A stretch of DNA of 64,000 bases from Grammothele lineata (lineage: Eukaryota; Basidiomycota; Agaricomycetes; Polyporales; Polyporaceae). The stretch is from assembly GCA_002150815.3 (NCBI GenBank), contig NDFF03000041.1:34860-98859 (forward strand), read 5' to 3'. Made by a program: the position numbers and the translations under genes. The notes beneath the pieces are model-generated. The model saw nothing but the letters and a program-made list of their open reading frames with translations. It was not told the DNA's origin and searched no databases. This document shows positions 1 to 9,797 of this stretch, in pieces (the stretch's first letter is position 1; every line of letters begins with the position of its first letter).

Positions 1-2
1 AA

Positions 3-119
3 GCTGCGTTCCACCCTTCCAATTCCGCCTACCTCCATAGCATTCTACGCGATCTTGCCCGACGGGAATGGAGAGAGGCCCAGTATCCCAACATCGAGAC
101 TATTTTGGTAGAGGCTTGA
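3..119 (+). CDS. 3' end of a second PD-(D/E)XK-type family gene (cut by window edge)
   Basis: The frame starting at base 3 reads to a TGA at 117-119 and ends in a peptide containing L-R-D-L-A-R-R-E-W-R-E-A-Q-Y-P-N. This closely matches the C-terminus of the nuclease-like gene at 9798-12150 (L-R-D-I-A-Q-R-E-W-R-E-A-Q-Y-P-Y). It is therefore the last ~38 codons of a paralogue on the opposite strand, with the rest upstream of the window. Whether that gene is intact cannot be seen. The nuclease core lies outside the window, so the assignment rests on the shared tail only. Confidence 0.7.
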   Translation, partial: AAFHPSNSAYLHSILRDLARREWREAQYPNIETILVEA

Positions 120-1375
120 CGTATATTTCTCATAGGTCCTGCAGGTTGTCCGTACAGATCATCCTAATGGATGATCCCCCGGTATTTCTAACTATTCCTG
201 CACCTTCGACACCATGTACTGTATGCATGGCGTATCAATATGCCCCTATGTTTTATGTACCTCTATGCCGGTAGTATCCGCCCGTGTACTCTACTCATCG
301 TCATTCATTGCTCGACGGCCGTGTGCCATGCTTGACATTTGGTACTTACACCCACGGTGGTCTGTGTACTATGTCTAGTTTGGAGAGTGATAGAGATCCT
401 CCGTGATAGTCATTCTCGAATCAGCATAGATGTCAGGGAATGTGTCCCTTGTTGTGCCTTGCACTGTATTTTCCATGTTCTTAAAGTGTCGCTTCTTGAA
501 CGGCGAAGACGGCTTTCGCAAATCAAATTATGAGATTCTAAGCTGGTGCTTGTTCTGGAAGACGAGAAATCAGTGCTATATTCACTCTGAGGGCCATGTT
601 ACACAGGATGAGTGTGTGTGCCGGAAAACGTCACACTTTTGCACTTCAGTTATTGCCCTCTTGACCGAGACTCCAAACCGCCATGATTTAAAGGGTCGGG
701 AACATTTAACAGTTAAACAATGCGCGCACAATGTTCCCGCGCGTGTGCAAGGAGCAGTGTCGTCGCCAAGACGAGAGACTGGACGCAGCGACTTCAGCAG
801 GTACAGTATTTGCTAAGGGCATCCGTGGGAGTACGCGTAGCGATATCGCACACGGCAGGAGTTGCACCAGCGTGTGCCCTGAGACCGGCGACTGCCAGCG
901 TCCTCGTGAGTTGGCAGTGCTCAACATAAGTGCGGCGATGCATGCAAAAGACGAGGGTGGAGATGGCGCGGGTACTCGCCATCTTTTTCGTACTCCCTAT
1001 CTCTTCCTATTCGTGGGCTTCTAATCATCTGCGTCCATCTGGAGGTTCGGACGCGGAAGCTAGACACTCAGGGGCGGCGCGCCCAGAGTAGTAGCGAAGA
1101 TAGAGGCTAACGAAACTCCAGGAGAGCTTACATGGGACAACTTGTGAGATACTCTACTGTCGTCGTGCCTCACAGCGATGTATGCGCATCCACCTCGTCG
1201 GGGAAGCGAGCGCGGTCTGCGCCAGTCTGGAGGGTGTCGGAGCTAAGTAGCCAACACGTCTCACTAGCGGCATCTAGCAACGGGCTGAAAGCAATATACA
1301 TGATATGAGGTACATTGTAGGGATACATGGTGGCTGGTCGAGATATTAGTACGGGTACAACAGCGCGCGTCATCG
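120..1375. other. no recognisable gene
   Basis: This is the 3' flank of the truncated plus-strand gene. Open frames are short (the longest plus-strand one is about 128 codons at 430-816) and have no recognisable motifs or plausible exon structure. The stretch at 1020-1375 leads into a decayed minus-strand family copy. I see nothing I can support as a gene. Confidence 0.5.
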
Positions 1376-1385
1376 GCACGTACCA

Positions 1386-2817
1386 ACGTGTCCGTCTTCA
1401 TCTGCTTCGCGTAAACACGAGCAAGTTCCTCGCGATACAGGCGTAAGTGCTTGTGATTCTCGTACATCTTGGGTCCAACGCATCCGGTCGCTAGACAAGA
1501 AATGTGTCTGGGTGTAAGCGAACAGTTCAAATGGGATCTGCACAAACATACGCACTATACTTGACACGCGGGAAATAGCAATGCACAGACTTGGCGTATC
1601 AGAAAGGCGGCGACTCGTTAAGAAGACGAGGTAACCGATAATCGGCGCACAATCGCGCAAAGGAAGATTAAGTCGCGGACTGCCGCGATTGACGATCCCG
1701 AGTCTACAGCAAGGAACGCAGACTATTCGATCGACGTCCGGCTGATGCTTGCGGCGAACGCTCATGGCGCACGCTCATCTAAAGGAAATTGGGACTGTCG
1801 AGGGGATATGGCTCTAGATCGAAATACATATCGGCGAGAACGATTGGCCCAGTGTTGTTGACTGCATTCTGGGTGTAGTCACAGGCCTTCTATGCAAAGG
1901 CATGCAATCATCTCTGAGAAGACGAAGCCATGGGCATGGGTGTAGATAGAGACAAAGACGTCCGGACGAGGAGCAGGTGAGGCGGGTGGTGCGGTCGTGG
2001 ATGCAGAACGCTGACCCGAAGACAGTCGAGAAGTGGAAGACACGGTGCGCGAAGAGACCTTCGCAGAAGATTTGAGGACATGTTGAGGCTTTACGAAGCA
2101 TATCGGCGACAGTGATGCGATCGCCTGGCCTGGACAGTAGCGCGTCAGGCATGTGTCGGCCCTTGTGGACGTCTTGACGTGAATGCCATGAGTACTAAGC
2201 GACATCCAATCCATGAAACATGCTACTCACAAACTCGAGGAGCGCTTGTATCTGCTTCAACCTCTCGTTCACAATGTCAGTCACCTTAGAAGTGTCACCA
2301 GGTTTGTAACTGACTCAACGGTTATGTGAATCGTCCGAGCTCATAAGTGGTCAGAAGACTTACGTTTCCTATTCAAGACGTTAGACTTCACAATCGCGCC
2401 ATGAGTACGAGGGAAACGCACCATGATCATTCCGAAGCGGCTGAATATTAATGCTGCGTACGCCGTCTCCAGTTCTTGCAAAGGGTCCACCTAAGGGGAG
2501 CCTTTGCGGTTACCGATTCGGAATGGTGTAAGTCAACGACGGTCCGTCGCGAGTAGGTTGATGAAGTACTTACGGTGGCTTTCCTAGTTCTATGCCAATC
2601 TTTGTTCTGTCTGGAGCAAGAATCTCGGGCATGAAAGGTGGTCGAGGGCGAGGTAATGGTCGCAGCGCGTGGGGCGGCAACAATGGAGTATTGCTCGAAA
2701 GATTTTCTGCTTGCCGTGTTGTGTCGCTCTACAGGGGCGTAGATCGCATATGTTGGGGGATGATCCATGGGCATGGATGGTACGGCAAGGGTACTTACTT
2801 GTAGTGAAGGCACGCAT
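1386..2817 (-). pseudogene. decayed copy of the TRKRARE/GFVF family
   Basis: Pieces of the family gene can be followed in order on the minus strand but in several frames and with stops. Exon 2-like sequence (P-V-E-R-H-N-T-A-S-R-K) lies near 2640-2720. An exon 3 relic near 2450-2500 reads D-P-L-Q-E-L-E-T-A-Y-A-A after a stop. An exon 4-like helix (I-V-N-E-R-L-K-Q-I-Q-A-L-L-E-F) lies near 2230-2285. Exon 5 fragments include H-G-F-V-F-S-E-M-I-A-C-L-C-I-E near 1900-1960, A-D-M-Y-F near 1830 and C-R-L-G-I-V-N-R-G near 1700. An exon 6 relic (G-P-K-M-Y-E-N-H-K-H-L-R-L-Y-R-E-E-L-A-R) lies at about 1405-1480. No clear first exon was found. This is an old, non-functional family member. Confidence 0.72.
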
Positions 2818-4155
2818 GCTGGGGATCAGCAGAAAAAGAACAAGTCATGGCGCTTTTCCCGCCTACTCTTGCAACCCGTTAGAGTCACTCATCCCGGTAC
2901 AGGGGCAGAGAAATTGACACATGCGCCTCAATCAGTGACGAAGACAGATTCTAGCATATCTTAAGGGACCTGGAAAGTTGCAAAGAAGTACCGCGTACCG
3001 ACATTCCAACGCCCAACCTTAGCTCTCCTGGAGTGTCGACACAATAACAGACATATCTCCGTCGCGAGAGGAAGCCTGTCATGGACTTCTGAGGTTGATT
3101 GGAGGAGCGACGTGATGAGCAACCAAGGGAATGGCTTGATGTGCTGAAGTTTTGGACGCGATGATGTCGAGTCGGAAGAGATGGCTTGAACCAATTCGGC
3201 TTTGTTGACGGATCTCGGACACGATCTTCCCAAGCTTGAAGGGCTGTCATAAAGTGATAGTATAGGACACAAGGTTACGGGCGCACAAGGGGCCGAAAGG
3301 TCCAGAGGAAGATTAGCAGTCTGAGATCGGCGGGTACGCTCGCGAGTACAAGTTTACAGCCTCTGAGACGAGTTCGTCACGTGAGGTCATCCTTAGCTTG
3401 CTCAGGCAGCGGTTGATGCGCTGTCAGGCTGATGACCTGGCACTGCTAGGTGATGGCGCGTCCGTGCCTTGAGGCGACAAGCCGCCAATGCATGTGAATG
3501 CCATTGCGCTCAGGCGTGGTGGTGTAATGTGGGAGACAAAAACCTCACGTCTCGACCAAACGGGCGTTGAGATTTCGGCGAACCGCTGGAGAGGACGAGG
3601 AAAAAGTCGCTAGCAATACGTAGCACTTGTCTCTTGAGCGGCGCTGAGGCGCCCTGGGTTCCGATTCTTTCGAACATGGAGCGGGACTCAAGGCGACCAG
3701 AGTTGCGTGTGCGTAAGACTACAGGTTCACATTCTGGGCATCTGGTATCCATCCCGATACGTCCTCCCGCTGCCGCTCTTGCTCAAATACACTCTCGGGC
3801 ACACGAAAAAGGACGGAAATTGCAGACTCCACGAAGGACGCGCGCCAGACACCGTCGCTTCGCGGACGAACCAAGGCACACTCGCACAGCACTGCATCCA
3901 TCGCGGTGAGGTGGATGGGGGCAGGCGCCCCATGAACTGCTTTGAGTTGACCTTGGTCGTGGCGTCGTAAAGGGGGAAGTGTAGTCGCCAGGGTTCGCAG
4001 TGAGAAGCGGGTGATGATCTCGGGTAAGGTCCGCTCACTTGGTCAGACGTTATACCTGTCAGGGAGACACGCAACTCGGCGATCTTAGCCAGCAGCGCTT
4101 GAGCGCTGTCACCTGTGCGAGCATTTCGCTGTACTTGCGGCCGTTGAACGCAACT
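2818..4155. other. intergenic, no supported gene
   Basis: Several minus-strand open frames of 60-120 codons occur (for example 3510-3752, 3719-3901 and 3727-4074), but none has recognisable motifs and they overlap in conflicting frames. The part near 3290-3420 weakly resembles 7110-7260, consistent with an old duplication of intergenic DNA with the family genes. No gene is called. Confidence 0.45.
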
Positions 4156-4259
4156 TGCAGCGAGGGTGGGACTCAGTTTAGACGCTTGCCAGCGAAAGTC
4201 ACGTGCAGCGAGGCTTTGGGAATGGCCTTCAGTTTAGACGCCTGCCAGCGAAAGTCACG
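4156..4259. repeat. two-unit direct tandem repeat ending in CACGTG
   Basis: Units at about 4156-4203 and 4204-4259 both begin TGCAGCGAGG, share CAGTTTAGACGC and GCCAGCGAAAGTCACG, and differ by an 8-bp length change. Each unit end forms a CACGTG palindrome (E-box-like core). The repeat lies about 240 bp beyond the 3' end of family copy A. Function is unknown. Confidence 0.75.
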
Positions 4260-4329
4260 TGAAACGCGAAATTTCCGGTATAGAACACCGATTCTCTTTA
4301 AAGAATCGGAACGTTGGTAGCATCAAGCA

Positions 4330-4360
4330 ATCTAATACTGTACAAAGAAATCTAGTAGTC
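4330..4360 (-). promoter_or_regulatory. conserved 3'-flank element of family copy A
   Basis: A short stretch containing CTAATAC-TGTACAAAG-AATC resembles sequences downstream of every other GFVF-type family gene in the window (near 7437-7475, 14770-14810, 17465-17505, 20530-20570 and 61525-61560). It lies roughly 110-200 bp beyond the stop codons. Conservation where flanking sequence has diverged suggests a shared 3'UTR or processing element, though a common-descent remnant is an alternative. Confidence 0.45.
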
Positions 4361-4496
4361 GTACGGAAAAGACTAAATGCACGGGTAACCCAAGAGTATA
4401 TCCGGATACTGGGTTTTGTCAAGACATCAGCGGAATGTCAAACAACAGGTACTACTGAGGATACATACCACAAACGGACTGAGGCCTGTGCCGATG

Positions 4497-6252
4497 CTAG
4501 TCTAGGAGGTATGTAACCGGCAGGCGAGGTGGCTGCAGGCGCTGTCAGCGAAAAAGAGGTCTGATGAAAAGAGAGACTTACTGTGGCGACATCCTTCAAT
4601 TTATTCTCTTCCATCCATTCACGCGCAAGCTTCTCCCGCTTGATACGCACGCACTCATGATTCTCGACCATCTTGCGACTAATGCAGCCAAAGACTAAAC
4701 GCGCAGATGTTAGTCAAACGCCGTTCCGATCATCGAGGCGCGTTAAGACATACCTTCGAGATCGTGTGGATACTCGCGCTGCAGATACTTCACGCCCCTG
4801 TACGTAGCCGATTCACGCAGTCGTCGCGGAAACCAGAAATCTGCGTATGCCTCTGCCTCCTTGTCGAGAGGAAGATTTGGACGCTTCTTGCCGTGCCGCA
4901 CGATGCCCACCCTGCATGGAAGAAGCCAGCCCTCGCCGTCAACGTCAGCGCCGTCAGTTCTGTACCGAACGGGTACCGGAATCAGGTTGGGGCTGTCGAT
5001 GGGGTACCGTCTTTCGAAATACATAGCCGCGAGATCGAGGGGCCCAACTTCCTCAAGCTCGACGGTTCGGTAGTTGTAAGCCTCGACGCAGAGGCGTCCG
5101 ATGGTGTTCTTGGGGAATACAAACCCCGCTACGTAGATATTGACTTGTACTGCAGGCTGAGCGGGATCTGAGGGTAGACGATGCGCTTTTGGTCCACTAG
5201 ATTGGGGGTTCGGGTAGTGGTTGCTGGCGAGCTGAGCCAGCGTGGTTGGCTTGTTGCTCGGTTTCTGTTTCCGGACATCTTCCTCTGCTTCCCGATCGGC
5301 ATGTTTGGATGGTGGTGCGGAAGACGGTGGACTGTGTACCTGAGGTGAGGCTTCTTCTGCGCCTGTCTGCTGCGTTTCGGATGTCTCTCGGTTCACCTAC
5401 TAAAACGTTTTCATACTCGATCAAAGCCTCGAGCCCGGGTCTGCTCACCTTTTCTGTTGTCATTTGTTCCTTCAATTTCTTCAGCCTCCTGCTCGCAAAC
5501 GCTAGTAGGATGGTGTGTTCGCCCTGAATGCTGATCGATGAAGTGGTTAGCCGTTCCACGGATCAGTTCTAGAGTGGTCACTTACTCAATCTGCAGCCAA
5601 TGTAAGTATACTTATACGAAAATGCGGGGATACGACGTACCAGAAGCTCTGCGCACTTATCTAGTGCGGTAGAAACCTCTTCCAGCTCCTCCAGTAGGTC
5701 TGCAAGTGGACGCTCCTGAATATGAGGGCTAGTGGCAGGGGATCTCAATGAAAACGTTACAGCAGGAGAAACAATTGCGCTCACGAGTCACTGCTTGTTT
5801 GCATGTCGATCTTCCTTTTCTTCCTAGACCTGGCCTCCTGCGGTGCGGGGTCGTCTGGACGAGTAGAAAGGAGAGGAGTAGGGGCGAGTGAGGTCGTGGA
5901 TCGTTGAAGAAGTGCGTCGACTTTTCTTGAGGACGAAGGTGGCCGAGGTACAGCAGAGGAATGTTCTCGTGTAGCAAATTTGCGGGCCATGTCGTGTTGC
6001 TCTACAGGGCAGGCCGACGAAGTGTGTTGAGAGACGGTCGATGCGGCGGGATCGTTGTCAACGGGTGGTCCGGCAGCATACACCACGATATCGCGCGAGC
6101 GTAGGCCTGGCTGCACCGGGTCCTGCCCAGCCGTTGTTGAACTACTCGCGTCATGAGTCAACAGCGGCGAGCAGAGCAACCTATTGGCAACCTAGGCCGG
6201 CTTACGGGATAGTGCAATTTTCCCTAGCGCGTTTCCTTGTTGTGCCGGCCAT
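4497..6252 (-). CDS. TRKRARE/GFVF family protein, copy A (intact)
   Basis: Seven exons can be placed. E1 6206-6252 begins M-A-G-T-T-R-K-R-A-R-E. E2 ends at 5785 with S-R-K-K-R-K-I-D-M-Q, a basic nuclear-localisation-like motif. E3 5641-5715 and E4 5449-5523 are 75 nt each and encode charged helices (E-R-P-L-A-D-L-L-E-E-L). E5 4754-5396 carries a Pro/Ser-rich linker, then the family domain: Y-V-A-G-F-V-F, G-R-L-C-V-E-A-Y, P-I-D-S-P-N-L-I-P-V-P, L-L-P-C-R, W-F-P-R-R-L-R-E-S. E6 4582-4694 is a Lys/Arg-rich helix. E7 4497-4532 is exactly 12 codons (P-P-R-L-P-V-T-Y-L-L-D-stop). No stops interrupt it. The domain is not one I recognise. A nuclear location is inferred from the basic motifs; DNA or protein binding is possible but unproven. 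Confidence 0.75.
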
Positions 6253-7612
6253 GTTCCTGTAGGTGAATAGAGCGGAAAACGGTTGCGAGTGGGGCGGTGA
6301 TATCTGTTGTATGAATATGGATGTCCTGGCGCGGAGGCGGTTCAATTTCAGCGAAATCGAACCTCCAGTACGCCAAAGACCGAACTGATCCGCAGGATAC
6401 AATGGGCTCACCGTGGAGAATGGATGGAGACTTGACGCATATCATATCCTTAAATAGGCGACAATAGATACTGACTAGGTTTGGATGGTCGCTTCAAAGG
6501 AAGAAAACATCTCCCAGACATGCTATAATGGCGCGTCTGGGCAAGGATAGTGCGAAGACTAAGTGGTCAGTAAATCCCGTCTCACTGGGGCAGACCCTTT
6601 GACACACATCCTCGCCCTCGAAGGCCGGGCCCATGGATGTTATTTCGTCGATTTGCGCGTCAGGAGTTCAGGGCGCGTGTGGGCATTACAGACGTGCAAA
6701 TGGCCTTATTCACGGCGAAGGGATACAACAAGGGTATACGAAGCGTGTGTACGCGTATTGGTGACCAAAAGAGAGGACAGGACCTACCACTTCCGCTACA
6801 TATGACTGACAGCTGCCCCAGTTACTTATCCCCGTACGTGTGCAGCCACGACGCGTGGCGGCGACTCTGACACACATTAAGAGCACGAATAAGCAGCAGA
6901 GAAGTGCTACGCACCAATATCCTAACGTCCAATGCCAACACAGCTTCAACCTAGACATGACAATAGAGGTGTCTTGTCTCAGCGTCGCACTGAGGGGATC
7001 CCTGGCTTGCGTGCTTGAGGTTCGCGACGCGGATAGACCCCGGTCATGTTTGCCTTTTAGGTACTGTCGCAAGGCCGCGGCAGGGTGCACGGGTTGACTA
7101 GCGTATGACGGGCCGAAGGGATCAGAGCAAGACGTCCAGCAGCCTGAGATTAGCGGGTGAGCTCGTAAAGTGCTCATAAGCAGACAAAACATGCTCTGGG
7201 CCGCCGAGCAAGACATAATGATACTAGGCCTCGGCGTTCAACACGTGACTTCTTCTCAGTCAGGCCTTTCGAGCCGTCGCCCCATTATTTGGTGAACGAA
7301 GTAATCGACAACGTAAACACCAACGCACCCAGGAGTAGCAGGTTACGGTGGGACACGTGGCGTTTCAGCGCGAACTCTGGGCAGACTGCTAGAAAGGACG
7401 AGGATATGGCCAGCGATGCGTGGCGCTGCAGTACTATTAAACAATCTAACGGAACGTACAAACGTGACAAAGGAATCTAGTAGGTACAGATGGAAAGCAT
7501 GGAACAGGTAACACGAGGGTATTCCCGGGTACTGTCTTTCGTCCAGACGTCAGCTACGACGTCAAACGTGGCGGTCTAAGACACATACCAGAGACAAAGG
7601 AATACGCCGACG
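6253..7612. other. intergenic between copies A and B
   Basis: This stretch holds the upstream region of copy A and the 3' flank of copy B. The part at about 7430-7612 is clearly homologous to 4320-4496 (same order of short blocks up to the conserved last exon), so copies A and B arose by duplication of a unit of about 3.1 kb that includes flanking DNA. The minus-strand frame at 6710-7216 (168 codons) has no recognisable features and is not called. Confidence 0.55.
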
Positions 7613-9129
7613 TTAATCTAGGAGGTAAGTAGTTGGAAGTCGAGGCGGCTGCAAGCTTTGTCAACGGAAAGAAGTTTGGATGTGGGGAGGCAAACGCACC
7701 GTTGCAATATGCTTCAGGCCATTCTCCACCATCCACTTGCGCGCGAGCCCCTCCCGCTCGATACGCACGCTTTCCTGAATCTCGAACATCTTGCGACGGA
7801 TGCAACCAAAAACTGAACGCGTGAATGTGAGTCAAACATCTGCTCGGTCGAGTCGCCGTCTCAGGACGTACCCTCGAGATCGTGCGGATACTCGCGTTCG
7901 AGATACTTCACGCACTTGTATCCGGCCGATTCACGTAATCGTCGCGGAAACCAAAAGTCCGCGTACGCTTCCGCTGCCTTGTCAAAAGGGAGGCTCGGCC
8001 GCTTTCCGCCGTGCCGCACGATGGCTATCCTACATGGAAGAAGCCACCCTCCTCCTTCTATCTCGCCGCCCTCGGTCCTGTATCGGACGGGTACCGAGAT
8101 GAAATCGGGGCTGTCGATGGAACGTCGTTCCTGGAAATACATGGTAGTGAGGTCGAGAGGTCCGACGTTCTTCACATTCGCGGGAAGGTAGTTGTATGCT
8201 TCTACGCATAGGCGTCCGACCGTGTTTCTGGGGAAAACGAATCCCGCTACGTAGATGTTGACCCGCACATCCGCTTGAGTCAGGGCTTGGGAAATAGTGG
8301 GGGGTAAACGGCGCGATTTGGGACCACTGTACGGGGGAGTTGGGTAGGACTTCCGAATCATTTGAGTCGACGTGGTTGGTTTGAGGTTCGACTCGGGTCT
8401 CTGAGTGTCACCGACATCCTTCTCGGTGTCTCGATCGACATGTTCAGACGGCGATGCAGAGGATGTCGGGGTTGGCAGCGAGGGGGAAGCGTCCTTTGTA
8501 TTGGTTCGCTGTGCTTCCATCATTGCACTATTCGTCTGTCGAGGACTCTTGAACACCCCGCGAGAGGTTCATACAAAACTGGCTCACCTTCTCAACCACC
8601 ATATATTCCTTCAACTTCCTCAACCTTGTGCTCGCGAACTCAAGTAGGGTGGCGTGCTCGCCCTTGACGCTAATTGGTTGTATAATTGGTTGTATACTTA
8701 GCTTCTGCGCGCACTAATCCGACAACGGTCACTCACTTATTCTGTTGCAACATTGCAATGATAAGAGTATGCATATACCACGAACTGGGATACAACGTAC
8801 CAGAAGATCGGCGCACTTGTCCAGCACGGTGTAGACCATCTCCAACTCTTCCAACGGGTCTCCAAATGGACGTGTCTGTATATGAGAGCTAGCAAGAAAA
8901 AATGTCCATAAGGTTATGGTATAGAAATGCGCGTAGCACGCTTACAAGTCATCGTTGGTTTGCATGACAGTCCTTCGTCTCTTCCTGGACCGAGTCTCCT
9001 GAGGTGTGGTGGTCATGACCGGCTCTGAAGGGCTGAAGTAGTTATGAGCCTAGGAAGAAACAAGGCTGTTTGGAAGACGTACCCAGCTAGTTCTACATCC
9101 CTAGCACGCTTTCTAGTCATTACAGGCAT
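7613..9129 (-). CDS. TRKRARE/GFVF family protein, copy B (intact)
   Basis: It has the same exon plan as copy A. The start M-P-V-M-T-R-K-R-A-R-D is at 9129. Exon 2 ends S-R-K-R-R-R-T-V-M-Q near 8955. A helical exon lies near 8815-8880, another near 8600-8670, and the large exon at about 7873-8556. That exon encodes a Pro/Ser linker followed by Y-V-A-G-F-V-F-P-R-N-T-V-G-R-L-C, S-I-D-S-P-D-F-I-S-V-P-V, L-L-P-C-R-I-A-I-V and W-F-P-R-R-L-R-E-S. A C-terminal basic helix exon and the 12-codon last exon (P-P-R-L-P-T-T-Y-L-L-D-stop) at 7613-7648 complete it. It is the closest relative of copy A in this window. Function is not known. Confidence 0.72.
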
Positions 9130-9797
9130 GGTGATTGTTGGGGGACAGTCGAAGATGGTGGCCGTAGTCAAAGTGGGTTCGGATTTCCGGATAGGGCGGA
9201 TGGGCGCCTCAGCCTTGGTTGTGAATGACCGGACCGGGCTCCTTGATCGGCGCTCTAGCTGAGTGTAGCACGTGAGCATTTCCAGCGTTCACAATCAGGG
9301 AAGCGCCGGAGGAACTCGGTCAACTCGGCGATACGCACTCAAGTACGTACCCTGCCAGCCGTGTAATTTGCTTCCATTGTAGCCGCAAACATCAAAGGTT
9401 GTATGAGTACTTGAGCTCAGTGAATCTACTAGACGGCTCTATCCCAAGGCGCTTGTTGTGCTGCCGCCGGCACGCCCTCACTGTTATGCTATTCACACTC
9501 GTGCCAATGAGTCCGCCAGCGCTAGGTAATCATCCTTTGTGAACAATCATGCTACTATCGGATTAGAGGTGATCAATACAACACGGTACGAACAACCATT
9601 TGATATGCAGATTTGACGGGGACATGATCATACACAGAGGCATAGTACAACATTACAGTAAAATTGGACTCGGAGGAGATAAGTACATAGCGTGAGGAAT
9701 GGGTGTACTAAACACCGAAAGGAGTACTTGCATCTGTCTCGTGAGTTGTACGATGAGAGCATCCACCATTGTCGCACTCAGATAACATCTCTTCCTT
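9130..9797. other. intergenic, no supported gene
   Basis: The region lies between the start of copy B and the stop of the nuclease-type gene, both on the minus strand. Open frames are short and featureless. It probably contains the promoter of copy B and the 3'UTR of nothing I can identify on the plus strand. Confidence 0.5.
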
